This document shows positions 1 through 9,134 of a stretch of 64,000 nucleotides of DNA, in pieces (the stretch's first letter is position 1; every line of letters starts with the position of its first letter). The notes beneath the pieces are model-generated. The model worked only from the letters and a program-made list of their open reading frames with translations. It was not told the DNA's origin and ran no database searches. The translations under genes were made by a program, and so were the position numbers. This DNA is from Sphingobacteriaceae bacterium. Its GTDB lineage: Bacteria > Bacteroidota > Bacteroidia > UBA7662. The DNA lies in the NCBI GenBank assembly GCA_030682795.1, contig JAUXNJ010000001.1, positions 107,153-171,152 on the forward strand, in the 5' to 3' direction.

Positions 1-282
1 TTTCCAAAAAAACTCCATCGGTTTGGTGTTACCTATGAAAAGCAATGTGCTTTTATTTTCTGCCTTCTGTGGGAAATTTATTAAACGGATATAGGCATTA
101 GGCGATATCTCTCGCAACACCCTAATCCCATGACCAGCAATAAAATCCCCACAAACCTTGTCCCTCGGAAAAATCGCCTTGTCTATAAGCGCCACCCGAA
201 GCCCGCTATGAGCTAAACTCAGTGCCGCTGCGCTACCCCCGGGGCCTGCACCAACAATAATCACATCATACACTGAAAGCAT
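1..282 (-). CDS. FAD-dependent oxidoreductase, geranylgeranyl-reductase-like (N-terminal fragment)
   Basis: The gene runs off the left edge, so only the first 94 residues are visible. They begin with a Rossmann FAD-binding motif (GAGPGG, residues 12-17) and carry a CGDF motif near residue 47, typical of the geranylgeranyl reductase / FixC-like flavoprotein family, which reduces double bonds of isoprenoids or halogenates and hydroxylates aromatic substrates. The ATG at 280-282 places the dinucleotide-binding strand at the very N-terminus, as expected. It is divergent from the epimerase gene at 371. The substrate cannot be inferred from this fragment. Confidence 0.75.
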   Translation of the reverse strand, partial: MLSVYDVIIVGAGPGGSAAALSLAHSGLRVALIDKAIFPRDKVCGDFIAGHGIRVLREISPNAYIRLINFPQKAENKSTLLFIGNTKPMEFFWK

Positions 283-370
283 GACACAAGAAACGTAAAA
301 AGGACAAAAAAACAAGTGATAAATACAGCTTTCAAAGCAAAAAACCTATTTGATTTTGTAATTTGGCTGC

Positions 371-1267
371 ATGTCGAAAGTACTCATCACCGGAGGAAGT
401 GGCTTGGTTGGGCGGCGCCTCACAGAACGATTGCAGCAAAAGGGTTATGAAGTAGTACATGTGGGTCGAACTGCACGCGGCGAGCCAGTACCAACCTACG
501 CTTGGGACATTGCCGAAAGCAAGCTCGATCCTACAGTATTTGATGGGGTAGACCATGTGGTACATTTGGCAGGTGCCGGTGTAGCCGACAAGGCTTGGAG
601 CGTAAGTCGCAAGCAAGAAATCATGAACAGTCGGGTAAAAGGCACCCAGCTGTTGCTCGACGCCATGGATTGGCCAGCTAAAAAGCCCAAAACCCTCATT
701 TCGGCCTCGGCCATTGGCTATTATGGAGATGCCGGCATGGAACTTTGCACCGAAGAAAGTGCGCCAGGTAACGATTTCCTAGCCGATGTATGCAAGGAAT
801 GGGAAGCAGCTGCCTTGCCAGCTGAAGCCTTTACCCGACTTTGTACCATTCGAATTGGCATTGTTCTGAGTGAAAAAGGGGGTGCCTTGCCCAAAATGAT
901 GCTGCCCTTTAAGCTCTTCTCGGGCAGCGTACTCGGCTCAGGCAAGCAAATGATGAGCTGGATTCACCTCGACGACCTCTGCGATATGATCATTTTCTTA
1001 ATCGAAAATGAAAACTGCACAGGACCCTACAATGCCGTTGCCCCGCTACCCGTGGCCCAATACAGCTTTATGAAAGCCCTTGGCCGCACTATGAAACGCC
1101 CCTTATGGATGTGGGTGCCCGGTTTCGTGCTCAAATTAGTACTCGGAGAAATGGCGGCTACCGTGCTTGCCTCTCAGTTTGTTTCGAATGAAAAAATACA
1201 GCAGGCTGGCTTTCGTTTTGAATACGAAAACGTGTACAAAGCCCTGAAACAGCTTTTGCAGAAGTAA
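371..1267 (+). CDS. TIGR01777 family NAD(P)-dependent epimerase (YfcH/SDR39U1-like)
   Basis: A 298-residue extended short-chain dehydrogenase-like protein. A GxxGxxG nucleotide-binding motif (GGSGLVG, residues 8-14) opens the Rossmann fold. A SASAIGYYG segment follows mid-protein, and the C-terminal ~45 residues look like the DUF1731 tail that defines the TIGR01777 family. Members are predicted sugar-nucleotide epimerases of unknown substrate, and full-length homologues are about 300 residues, so the gene appears complete. Its stop codon directly abuts the stop of the convergent thioredoxin-like gene, with no terminator between them. The family call is firm; the substrate is unknown. Confidence 0.88.
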   Translation: MSKVLITGGSGLVGRRLTERLQQKGYEVVHVGRTARGEPVPTYAWDIAESKLDPTVFDGVDHVVHLAGAGVADKAWSVSRKQEIMNSRVKGTQLLLDAMDWPAKKPKTLISASAIGYYGDAGMELCTEESAPGNDFLADVCKEWEAAALPAEAFTRLCTIRIGIVLSEKGGALPKMMLPFKLFSGSVLGSGKQMMSWIHLDDLCDMIIFLIENENCTGPYNAVAPLPVAQYSFMKALGRTMKRPLWMWVPGFVLKLVLGEMAATVLASQFVSNEKIQQAGFRFEYENVYKALKQLLQK

Positions 1268-2542
1268 TTATTGTTGCTGCAGCCACTGCAACCAAGGGAG
1301 CTGTGTTTCAAGATTGCTCAACTTCACATATTTGCCATTGGGTGCAATGAGCCAGGTGGTGGGATATGCTTTCAATTGCATCGCTGCATTTTCATGCTTC
1401 TCAATTTCCTCCACTGGAAAAGTGTAGGCATTTTGCTGCATAAAATGCTTTAAGTCTGTTGATTTGTAACTCAAGGTTACAATTTGTAAGTCAGAATTCA
1501 GTTGTTGGGCTTGTTGGGCATACAGTCTTTGTATAGCAGGCAGCTGCCGGCGGCAAGGACCACACCAAGTGCCCCACACATCTATTAAGGTCCATTTGCC
1601 CTGCCTCACCAAATCAGGATAGTGCCTCATCAACACTTGATCATAAGGCCAAGGCGCCCAAGTTTGGGTGAGGGTATTTATCCATGATTGAGCAACAGCT
1701 TCCTCCTTCAAAGCCCGCTCCAAAGCCGCCATGTTCCCTTTATTTGGATCGGCAAATGCCGCTAAAATGCACCACTCATTTTCAACTTTTTCAGAAGTAG
1801 GTTCCGAACCTTGTACGAGCAACGTTTCTAAACATACAAAGGCAGGATGTTCCTCCTGAAAGCGTTGCATGAAGCGTAAGTCGTGTTTTTGAAGGGAGAC
1901 AGGCAGCACAGGAGACAACTCACTTTGCCCCTGCAATCCCAGTTGATGCACATAAAGCAGCTCCAAATACCCATAAATACTCGATAAATCTGGAGAGATC
2001 ACTGGCGCCAATGACCGCAGCCGCTTTTGCAAGGCGAGCAAATCGGCGGTGGCTTGAGCTCCACTGACTTGCGTTTGGGTGTGCAGCTCAAAGCAAAACA
2101 AGCTGAGATATACTTGCGGCCACAGCGCGTACGGGGGACGAGTCTGTAGGATTTCATCGAAAGTTACCCTAGCTTCCTCCAGTGATAAAATGCCTTTTTT
2201 AAATTTGAAGTAAGCACTCAACGGAGCTACATAGGCTTTGAAAGCCGGTGTTAACTCTTCGAGCATAAAAAAAGCCTGGGCTTTGGCATCGTCATTTAAA
2301 GAGCGCGTAACCAATACTCCATAAAAGTTTTCATTGAGGGCCTTTTCATTTTCGAATAGGTTGGCAAACTGTGAGGCTGCTTGCTCAAAGTAGTTTTGGT
2401 CATAGGCTAGCTTAGCTACTGAGGAGATGTGCACAGCATCAATATGCCTATTTTGAGCGCACACAGATGTCCGTGGCCCCAACAATGCAAACAGCCCACA
2501 CACCAAAAAGGAAATTCTGAAAAGGCGCATGAAACAGTTCAT
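1268..2542 (-). CDS. TlpA-like thioredoxin-domain protein, exported
   Basis: A 424-residue exported protein. A hydrophobic leader precedes about 290 residues of helical sequence without a recognised family. The C-terminal ~130 residues are a TlpA/ResA-type thioredoxin fold with the redox motif WGTWCGPCRR near residue 328. Such proteins reduce or rearrange disulfides in the periplasm; the N-terminal part may bind a partner. A second in-frame ATG at 2530 also leaves an intact signal peptide. It is the last gene of a minus-strand run and follows the NlpC/P60 gene by about 20 bases. The redox domain is clear; the target is not. Confidence 0.82.
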   Translation of the reverse strand: MNCFMRLFRISFLVCGLFALLGPRTSVCAQNRHIDAVHISSVAKLAYDQNYFEQAASQFANLFENEKALNENFYGVLVTRSLNDDAKAQAFFMLEELTPAFKAYVAPLSAYFKFKKGILSLEEARVTFDEILQTRPPYALWPQVYLSLFCFELHTQTQVSGAQATADLLALQKRLRSLAPVISPDLSSIYGYLELLYVHQLGLQGQSELSPVLPVSLQKHDLRFMQRFQEEHPAFVCLETLLVQGSEPTSEKVENEWCILAAFADPNKGNMAALERALKEEAVAQSWINTLTQTWAPWPYDQVLMRHYPDLVRQGKWTLIDVWGTWCGPCRRQLPAIQRLYAQQAQQLNSDLQIVTLSYKSTDLKHFMQQNAYTFPVEEIEKHENAAMQLKAYPTTWLIAPNGKYVKLSNLETQLPWLQWLQQQ

Positions 2543-2563
2543 GCACCAAGTTAAGCATTTCTG

Positions 2564-3127
2564 CTAAAAACGGCCAGCACCGGCAAAATAGCGCTTGTAA
2601 TAGGCTTCGTTGAGATCGCTGATCATCACGCCACCATGAACCGTAGCGTGCACAAACTTATCATTCGACAAATACATCCCTACATGCGAAATGCGGCCTT
2701 TGCGGATATTAAAAAATACCAAATCCCCTTCTTGCAGCTCTTCTTTGGGAATACGTTGCACCTTGGTATAAATAGTAGCACTGCCTCCAGGTATTTGAAC
2801 ATCATATACCTCGCCCAGCAAAACGTTCACAAAACCTGAACAGTCAATACCTTTGGCAGTTCTTCCACCATAACGGTAAGGAGTGGCACGCCAGTTTTCA
2901 AAAATGAGTAACAATTCAGGTCTATTAATTTCGCCTGGATGCAAGCCATATTGATGGGCTTTGGGAAGGAGGAAATCGTCGCTGCAAAGACTATCGTAAT
3001 CTATTAGCAGCGATTCCATGCCCTTTCCTAAACTATCGAGTGGCTTTACTACAGTACTATCAGGGTTCGAAGCTTGCGCCATCGAAACCAATAAAAACGA
3101 CCATATAGTAAGCAACAAGATTTTCAT
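2564..3127 (-). CDS. NlpC/P60 family cell-wall peptidase (C40)
   Basis: A 187-residue secreted cysteine peptidase expected to cleave peptidoglycan stem peptides. The leader MKILLLTIWSFLLVSMAQA is followed by a short linker and an NlpC/P60 domain: the nucleophile is C96 in GIDCSGFV, the catalytic histidine H148 in ISHVG, and a third polar position is H160. A longer reading would begin at a TTG (3145). The ATG at 3127 is preferred because it gives a clean signal peptide. It lies between the amidohydrolase and the TlpA-like gene on the same strand. The length and full motif set suggest an active enzyme. Confidence 0.88.
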   Translation of the reverse strand: MKILLLTIWSFLLVSMAQASNPDSTVVKPLDSLGKGMESLLIDYDSLCSDDFLLPKAHQYGLHPGEINRPELLLIFENWRATPYRYGGRTAKGIDCSGFVNVLLGEVYDVQIPGGSATIYTKVQRIPKEELQEGDLVFFNIRKGRISHVGMYLSNDKFVHATVHGGVMISDLNEAYYKRYFAGAGRF

Positions 3128-3169
3128 GGGAGGCCAAAGATACAAAGTAAGCTCCTCATTACAAGCTTA

Positions 3170-4798
3170 CTATTTCACCACTTTTCCACCAACATAGGTG
3201 GCCAGCACCTTGGTTTTCAGCAGTTGTGAAGCTCCAATCTCCATTAAATTGCGGTCTAGCACCACCAAATCAGCCTGTTTGCCAGCTTCCAAGCTCCCTT
3301 TTTCATTTTCCTCGAAGCCGGCCCGCGCTGCCCAAATGGTCATGCCACGCAACGCTTGCTCACGGCTCAAGGCATTTTCGGCTTGGAAGCCCCCTTCAGG
3401 GTATCCAATACTATCTACCCTAAATACCGCCGCATAAAAAGTTTTCAACGGAGAGATGTCTTCTACGGGGAAGTCGGTGCCCAGTGGCAACCATCCTTGC
3501 AACTGCAACAAATTTTGATAGGCATAGGCATGGGCAATGCGTTGAGGGCCTAAGCGCTCGCCCGCCCAGTACATATCACTTGTAGCATGGGTAGGCTGCA
3601 CCGAGGGCACGATGCCCGCTTGCTTGTAAATCGACAAATCAGTGGGCGTTACTACCTGGGCATGTTCAATGCGCCAGCGGTGGTTGGCTTGCTGCCCCAC
3701 GAATGCGGCATAAATCTCGGGCACTTGCTTGTTGGCTGCATCGCCAATGCAGTGGGTATTCATTTGGTAGCCGGCAGCAGCCAAAAGTGGAGCGTAATAA
3801 GCCAAGGTATCGGGCTCGGTAACCCACAAACCAAAATGATTGTGCTCGTCGTGGTAACTTTCTTTTAAGCGGGCGCCACGTGACCCCAATGCCCCGTCGG
3901 CATAAAACTTAAAGGAGCGCACATGCAGCTTGGGGCCTCGATAAGGCGGTTTGGCCAGGTAATAAGCCAGCTCTTCGGGAAAAGCGCTGATCATGCCATA
4001 AACGCCCATGCTTAATTCGCCAGCCGCTTCCATTTGCTCAAGTACCTCGAGCTGAAGGCGGTTCAAACCAGCGTCGTGTACCGATGTGAGGCCCACTGCA
4101 TGGCAAGCAGCCTGGGCATCAAGGATGGCTTCACGCCAAGCAACGGCATCAGGCGCAGGCAATACCGCCTCTAATCGGTTCGCTGCATTGTCGATGAGCA
4201 AACCACTGAGGCTGCCATCGGGCCGTTTAATTAATTGACCACCGGCGATTTGCGTATCAGGTCCCATTTCGGCAGCAGCTAAAGCTACCGCATTGGCAAC
4301 AGCTGCATGACCATCCACCCGGCTTAAATACACTGGGCGGTTGGGGAAAAGACTATCGAGTTGTACCCGATCGGGATAAGCGGCAACGGGCCAATCGTTC
4401 TGGTCCCAGCCCCTGCCAATGAGCCAACCATCGGGATTTTCGGCTGCAAAAGCCTGCAAGCGTTCCAAAACCTCCTCCCACGAGCGGGTGCCTTTTAAGT
4501 CCACCTGCTGCAAATTGAGACCATAATACACAAAATGACAATGGGCATCGATGAAGCCAGGGTACACAAAGGCCCCTTGCAAATCGCGCGATTCGGTAAA
4601 TTGATAGGCTTTTTCGAGTGTAGTGCGATCGCCTGTAGCCAGCACTTTGCCTTCGTGAATGGCAATGGCTTCAGCCGTAGAAAAAGCACTGTCGACCGTA
4701 AAAACGGTGGCATTGTACAGCAGCAAATCGGCTTGTGGGCGACTGCTACAAGCGGCCACGGCCATGCATAAAACGACCAAAAATATACGCATCTGCAT
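3170..4798 (-). CDS. Amidohydrolase family lipoprotein (YtcJ-like)
   Basis: A 542-residue metal-dependent amidohydrolase of the YtcJ-like group. The N-terminus has a lipoprotein signal ending in an AAC lipobox near residue 16, so it is probably anchored in an envelope membrane. Metal-binding signatures include DAHCHF near residue 84, an H near GDAANKQ, and a late HAYAYQ/GTDFPVED segment. The C-terminal QADLVVLDRN strand is typical of the beta-sandwich part of the fold. Its ATG overlaps the stop of the alpha-amylase gene by one base (TAATG), implying translational coupling. The substrate is unknown; relatives act on N-substituted formamides or amides. Confidence 0.87.
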   Translation of the reverse strand: MQMRIFLVVLCMAVAACSSRPQADLLLYNATVFTVDSAFSTAEAIAIHEGKVLATGDRTTLEKAYQFTESRDLQGAFVYPGFIDAHCHFVYYGLNLQQVDLKGTRSWEEVLERLQAFAAENPDGWLIGRGWDQNDWPVAAYPDRVQLDSLFPNRPVYLSRVDGHAAVANAVALAAAEMGPDTQIAGGQLIKRPDGSLSGLLIDNAANRLEAVLPAPDAVAWREAILDAQAACHAVGLTSVHDAGLNRLQLEVLEQMEAAGELSMGVYGMISAFPEELAYYLAKPPYRGPKLHVRSFKFYADGALGSRGARLKESYHDEHNHFGLWVTEPDTLAYYAPLLAAAGYQMNTHCIGDAANKQVPEIYAAFVGQQANHRWRIEHAQVVTPTDLSIYKQAGIVPSVQPTHATSDMYWAGERLGPQRIAHAYAYQNLLQLQGWLPLGTDFPVEDISPLKTFYAAVFRVDSIGYPEGGFQAENALSREQALRGMTIWAARAGFEENEKGSLEAGKQADLVVLDRNLMEIGASQLLKTKVLATYVGGKVVK

Positions 4799-7173
4799 TA
4801 TTTAAAGGTGATAATTTCGAAACTATTAGGCGCCAAGGTGGTGATTAGCAATTTGCCATCTTGCATGGCTACCGGATTGCCAAAGTGCCCCATTACTTCC
4901 TGCTGGCGCAGGTGCTTCGGCAGCGGCAAGTTGAGGGTAGCCGCTTCTTTGCTTTTATTGAAACACACAATCACCGCTTCGCCAAAAAACGAGCGCATAT
5001 AGGCCATTTGCTGTTCGCCCTGCATTAAAAACTCGGTTTCGCCATAGTTGAGGGCCATACTGTTGCGGCGCATTTGCAAAATGGTCTCGAGGCGATAGCG
5101 GGTGCTGGCTTCGTTATCAGTCCAATTATCGAACTTCATCGGCCGGCGGTTGTCGGGGTCACCAGCGCCTACCATGCCAATATCGTCGCCAGCGTACACC
5201 ACCGGCACCCCGGGGATGGTGCTGATGAACACCAGCAACTGTTGCAGTTTGAGATAGCCTACAGGGTCTTTGATTTGCACATCGCGGTTCCAGCCGGCGG
5301 CAATGGGGTCTTCGTCGAAAGCCAAGGCGCCCGATGCAAAGCTGATGAAGCGCGGTAAATCGTGGTTGCCACTGATGTTGCCCATGAGGTTGTGGTAGCC
5401 GTAATAACGGAAACTCTCGTCGAGCGATTGGCTGAGGCGGGTAAACGACTGCCCATCTTCGGCAAACACCGAGCGCGCGTCGAAATAGAGGTTGAAGTCG
5501 AACTGCCCGTCTAACATGCCACTGCCAATGTAGCTGCCAATGAGTTGGCGGGAGCCAAAAGTTTCTCCAATTTGATACAACGAACGCGATTTACCCGCCA
5601 ATACCCGCTGCTTGATTTTTTGGGTGAGTCGGCGCCAAAACACCTCGGGAATGTGCTTGGTAGCATCGTGCCTAAAGCCGTCAAAGCCATAGTTCTCCAT
5701 CCAAAACAGCGCGCTGTCGGTCATGGCTTCTATCACTTCCGGATTTTCGAGATCCAACGTAGGCATAAACGAATCGAACCAAGTAGTTAACCGGTGCTCG
5801 TCCCAAATACGGATGTTTTTGCGGCCATCGGGCAAATCGAGCTGGGTTTTCCAGTCGGGCCGCTGCTGCATCAACGGGTGTTCTTCGTGCACATGATTGG
5901 CCACATAATCGAGCAACACACTGATGCCGTTGGCATGCGCCACCTCTAACAGCTCTTTCAATTCGTCGGAAGTGCCCATGCGGTGGTCTACCAAGCTCGA
6001 AGATGTTGGCCAATAGCCGTGGTAACCCGAGTACATGCGGTTAGGCTTGGGCCACTCGCGGTAGGCTCCGGCGGGATTTTGAGTGATGGGCGAAATCCAC
6101 AAACTGTTCACGCCTAGATCCTTAAAAAAGCCGCTTTTGATTTTTTCGGTGATGCCCTTGAGGTCGCCACCCCAATAATTGGCCTTGGGATGCACTTCGG
6201 GATGGTTAACCTGCTGGTCGTTGCCCGGATTGCCATTGTGAAAACGGTCTACCATAATAAAATACATCACCTGAGCATGGGCATCTTGCCGCGTTAAAGC
6301 GGTAGCATCTTGCAAAACCTCGCCTTTTTGGAGGGGGATTAGCAAATCGTTGGACTCGCCAGCTTCATTAAAGGCATATACCCGAATGAACGAGCGCTCC
6401 ATGCCTTTGGCAGCCTCGGGAATTTGAATCTGGTATGTCCCTGCTTCTCCAGCTGTAATCAGGTGCGGTGGCAAAAGCGCATTTTGCCAAAAAACGAGTA
6501 TTTCGCCTGCAGCACGACTCTTTTCTACCTCTAAAGCTCCCTCCAACAAAGCGGTAGTGCGCAACAAAGGCAAGTCAGCAGGTGCAGGCGGCGAAACTTC
6601 TAAAACCGAATTGTAGCCACCTATACCGTTGTCTTTCTTTTTGAGATTGGCAGGATCTAACATCCATTGCCCATCTACCACCAATTGGTAGGCGTAAATG
6701 CCAGGATCAAGCTGTAAGCTGCACTTCCATACGCCCTCTTTCAGGGTCAAAGGGGTATTGTCGGGATTCCAATTGTTCACATCACCCACCAAAGCTACTT
6801 TTTGAACGGCAGCATCCCCGGGGATATACCTAAATTCAACGGTTTGCAGGCGCGAGCGGCGTAGCAACAAAGCGTACTGCTCTTCGAGATGGGTAATATG
6901 CAAGACCGAAAGCACAGTCGGCTGCTCAGAATACGTCAAAACAAGCTGTTTGCCATCAGCTGAACGGATAGCTGTCATGCCCTCTGGAGCCTTGATCTCT
7001 CCAATGCCCGCAACATCCAGAAAATAATCTTCCAAAAAAACGGTCGTACTGTCTGGCTGCAATTGCACCACACTCGCCAAGCCCAAAATGGCATCGCCCG
7101 TATTTAATTTTTCTTTGAAAGGCTTACAGGCCGCTAAAAACAGCAGGCTCACAACTAAAAGTCTCGCTTTCAT
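4798..7173 (-). CDS. Alpha-amylase family glycoside hydrolase (GH13) lipoprotein
   Basis: A 791-residue GH13 enzyme. The start at 7173 gives a lipoprotein signal with an LAAC lipobox at residues 13-16; an upstream in-frame ATG (7224) would bury it. An N-terminal beta region includes a carbohydrate-binding CBM48-like stretch (VALVGDVNNWNP). The catalytic barrel follows, with nucleophile Asp in GFDGFRHDATKH (~500), acid/base Glu in YQIGETFG (~535), and the stabilising Asp in SGNHDLPRF (~605). It probably degrades starch or maltodextrin at the cell surface or in the periplasm, as in Bacteroidota SusA/neopullulanase-like enzymes. No SusC/SusD pair is nearby, so it is not in a standard Sus locus. 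Confidence 0.9.
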   Translation of the reverse strand: MKARLLVVSLLFLAACKPFKEKLNTGDAILGLASVVQLQPDSTTVFLEDYFLDVAGIGEIKAPEGMTAIRSADGKQLVLTYSEQPTVLSVLHITHLEEQYALLLRRSRLQTVEFRYIPGDAAVQKVALVGDVNNWNPDNTPLTLKEGVWKCSLQLDPGIYAYQLVVDGQWMLDPANLKKKDNGIGGYNSVLEVSPPAPADLPLLRTTALLEGALEVEKSRAAGEILVFWQNALLPPHLITAGEAGTYQIQIPEAAKGMERSFIRVYAFNEAGESNDLLIPLQKGEVLQDATALTRQDAHAQVMYFIMVDRFHNGNPGNDQQVNHPEVHPKANYWGGDLKGITEKIKSGFFKDLGVNSLWISPITQNPAGAYREWPKPNRMYSGYHGYWPTSSSLVDHRMGTSDELKELLEVAHANGISVLLDYVANHVHEEHPLMQQRPDWKTQLDLPDGRKNIRIWDEHRLTTWFDSFMPTLDLENPEVIEAMTDSALFWMENYGFDGFRHDATKHIPEVFWRRLTQKIKQRVLAGKSRSLYQIGETFGSRQLIGSYIGSGMLDGQFDFNLYFDARSVFAEDGQSFTRLSQSLDESFRYYGYHNLMGNISGNHDLPRFISFASGALAFDEDPIAAGWNRDVQIKDPVGYLKLQQLLVFISTIPGVPVVYAGDDIGMVGAGDPDNRRPMKFDNWTDNEASTRYRLETILQMRRNSMALNYGETEFLMQGEQQMAYMRSFFGEAVIVCFNKSKEAATLNLPLPKHLRQQEVMGHFGNPVAMQDGKLLITTLAPNSFEIITFK

Positions 7174-7248
7174 CTCAACAGATTTAGAAGGCAAACTACA
7201 AAAAAGCGCTGGATTCACCTGCACATTCGGCTGGCTATTGCCTTGTGA

Positions 7249-7914
7249 CTAGGAGAAACTTTCTGTTTTCAACAGGGGACAAAGCTTGTAGCGCGGGTCT
7301 TGAGTATCGGCATAAAGGGCTTCGAGCAGGCCTCGCACCTCAACCAAACCAATTTCGGCGGCCCATTCAAAAGGACCTTTGGGGTAATTGGTGCCCAGTT
7401 TCATGCCCAAATCAATGTCGGTCTTGCTCGCCGTGCCTTCTTGCAAAGTATAATAGGCCTCGTTGATGATCATACAAATAACGCGGGGCGTCACCATCCC
7501 CACCCGATCGGCTACTAAGAGCTGCTTTACTCCCAAAGCCTCACATTTTTCCTGCAGCAATTCCTTCGCATTTTCGGTGGCAATGCTCATTTCCCAAGGC
7601 TCTGCGGCCAAACATCCCGGCCAGGCGTTCAGTCCCGACACATTAAACAGCGGCAAGCGCACGCCCAAATCGGCAGCCACCGCCTGCAACTGTACCCTAT
7701 TGGCATGCAGCATAAAAAAGGAGTTGGGCTGGGTGGCGTACAAACCCAAGCGATCGGGATGGGCGTCAAACTCCGCGTCAATCACGAGCTCCATACCTTG
7801 CAAATCGGCGGCGGTAACTGCCTTGCCGTGAGGATGGCGTTGGAGGGTATGCGCAGCCAATTTTTCGGTGAGGCCAGCCAGGCGATTTTCGGGACCAATA
7901 AGGAGTATCTGCAT
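7249..7914 (-). CDS. 3-hydroxyacyl-CoA dehydrogenase C-terminal-domain protein with atypical N-terminus
   Basis: A 221-residue protein. The C-terminal ~100 residues match the 3HCDH helical domain of 3-hydroxyacyl-CoA dehydrogenases: RVGMVTPRV, then IINEAYYTLQEGTAS and GTNYPKGPFEW. The N-terminal ~115 residues occupy the place of the NAD-binding domain but lack the usual GxGxxG loop; only ILLIGP resembles it. A full enzyme is about 280-320 residues, so this is a shortened or degenerate form. It could be a non-catalytic relative, or an enzyme with an altered cofactor site. It is divergent from ridA with 38 bases between them, and lies 75 bases upstream of the amylase gene. Confidence 0.75.
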   Translation of the reverse strand: MQILLIGPENRLAGLTEKLAAHTLQRHPHGKAVTAADLQGMELVIDAEFDAHPDRLGLYATQPNSFFMLHANRVQLQAVAADLGVRLPLFNVSGLNAWPGCLAAEPWEMSIATENAKELLQEKCEALGVKQLLVADRVGMVTPRVICMIINEAYYTLQEGTASKTDIDLGMKLGTNYPKGPFEWAAEIGLVEVRGLLEALYADTQDPRYKLCPLLKTESFS

Positions 7915-7952
7915 GGGTATCGTATATTCGCTGTAAAGATAACCTTAGCAGC

Positions 7953-8327
7953 ATGCAAATCATAACCTCTTCAAAAGCTCCGGCACCGATTGGCCCGTAC
8001 AACCAAGCCGTGATTCACAATGGCCTTTTGTATATGTCGGGACAAATCGCCATCGACCCTGCCACGGGCAATATGGTGCTCGACAACATCCAAACCGAAA
8101 CACACCAAGTGATGCGCAATTTGCAAGCGGTGTTGGAAGCGGCTGGCACCAACTTCAACAAGGCCATCAAAACCACCATCTTTTTAAGCGATATGTCGCT
8201 TTTCACCGAAGTAAACGAGGTGTACGGCGGCTTTTTCGACGGACATTACCCAGCGCGCGAAACCGTAGCAGTAAAGGGCTTGCCTAAAGGGGTAAATGTG
8301 GAGATTTCGATGCTGGTGGCGATTTAA
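7953..8327 (+). CDS. ridA: RidA family enamine/imine deaminase
   Basis: A 124-residue RidA (YjgF/YER057c/UK114) protein that hydrolyses reactive 2-aminoacrylate and other enamine/imine products of PLP enzymes to keto acids and ammonia. The conserved arginine (R102, in HYPARETVAV) and glutamate (E118) of the trimer active site are present, as are the SKAPAPIGPYNQA N-terminus and GQIAIDP strand. The length is exactly that of the family. The stop overlaps the stop of the convergent WG-repeat gene by 4 bases. It is a cytosolic housekeeping enzyme with no clear operon partner. Confidence 0.95.
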   Translation: MQIITSSKAPAPIGPYNQAVIHNGLLYMSGQIAIDPATGNMVLDNIQTETHQVMRNLQAVLEAAGTNFNKAIKTTIFLSDMSLFTEVNEVYGGFFDGHYPARETVAVKGLPKGVNVEISMLVAI

Positions 8328-9061
8328 TCTACTGGCTCGCCTTCGATATCTACCAAAATTTTGCGGCCATTTAACACCGCTTCGGCCACTCCTTTTTTGA
8401 ATTCGCCCAATTGATCGAATTTGGGCTCTATTTGGAGGCGGCCCGATTGGTGAAAAAGGCCCCATTTACCTTTGCGTTGCACGCGCACCAAGCCGTCGTC
8501 AAAAACGCCAATGTGCTCGTATTCAAAGGGAATCACCTGCGCTCCATTTTCATCCAGAACCCCAAATTTTCCCTTGCGTTTGGCGCGGTAATAGCCTAAA
8601 CCCAGGTCTTCTAGCCCTTCCAGTTTCGGAGCAATGGTCCATTTGAGTTCATCATTCAGCAAACCCCAGCGGCCTTTGTGCTGGGCAATGGCCCTCCCGT
8701 TTTCAAAGTTTTGCAGCTGCTGCAGCTTGATTTTGCTTTTCCAGCGCCCGCTTTCATCGATGTAGCCAAGGGTGGTACCCTCAATGGCCAAGGCCCGGCC
8801 CTGCTCAAACCGATCAATAAAATCAAATTTTACAGGAATCACCTCGAGCCCAGCTCGGTTCAAATAGCCCGTTTTTTCTGCCCGATAAGCCCTTGCCCAG
8901 CGGCCTTCAAAGGGCTCAATTTCGTCGTATATGGCAGGAATTACCACCTTGCCGCTGGCATCTTTAGCCCCTTTGAGGTTGTTCTGGTAGAAGAAACTAA
9001 GCTCTTGGGCCGATGCAACTGCACTGCTTAATAAAAACCATAGGAGGATATAAAAGCGCAT
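8324..9061 (-). CDS. WG-repeat protein, exported
   Basis: A 245-residue secreted protein made almost wholly of WG repeats (recurring patterns such as KGRWGLLND, KGKFGVLDENG, KGKWGLFHQSG, each about 23 residues apart and alternating with EYE/FDxxG segments). WG repeats form small beta units and occur in many Bacteroidota surface proteins, but no biochemical function is established. The ATG at 9061 is preferred over the upstream reading (9103) because it begins directly with the signal peptide MRFYILLWFLLSSAVASA. It lies downstream of the phosphoribosyltransferase gene with 73 bases between them. Confidence 0.85.
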   Translation of the reverse strand: MRFYILLWFLLSSAVASAQELSFFYQNNLKGAKDASGKVVIPAIYDEIEPFEGRWARAYRAEKTGYLNRAGLEVIPVKFDFIDRFEQGRALAIEGTTLGYIDESGRWKSKIKLQQLQNFENGRAIAQHKGRWGLLNDELKWTIAPKLEGLEDLGLGYYRAKRKGKFGVLDENGAQVIPFEYEHIGVFDDGLVRVQRKGKWGLFHQSGRLQIEPKFDQLGEFKKGVAEAVLNGRKILVDIEGEPVD

Positions 9062-9134
9062 AAAAAAAGGCCAGGCGTGTGCCCGATTTCCAAATTTACA
9101 CATCTTCTAGCATTCAGCCTTTAAGAATACAATA

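Noticed and set aside
332..616. Minus-strand reading of 94 residues over the epimerase
   Set aside because: It lies antisense to a well-supported gene and has no recognisable domain.
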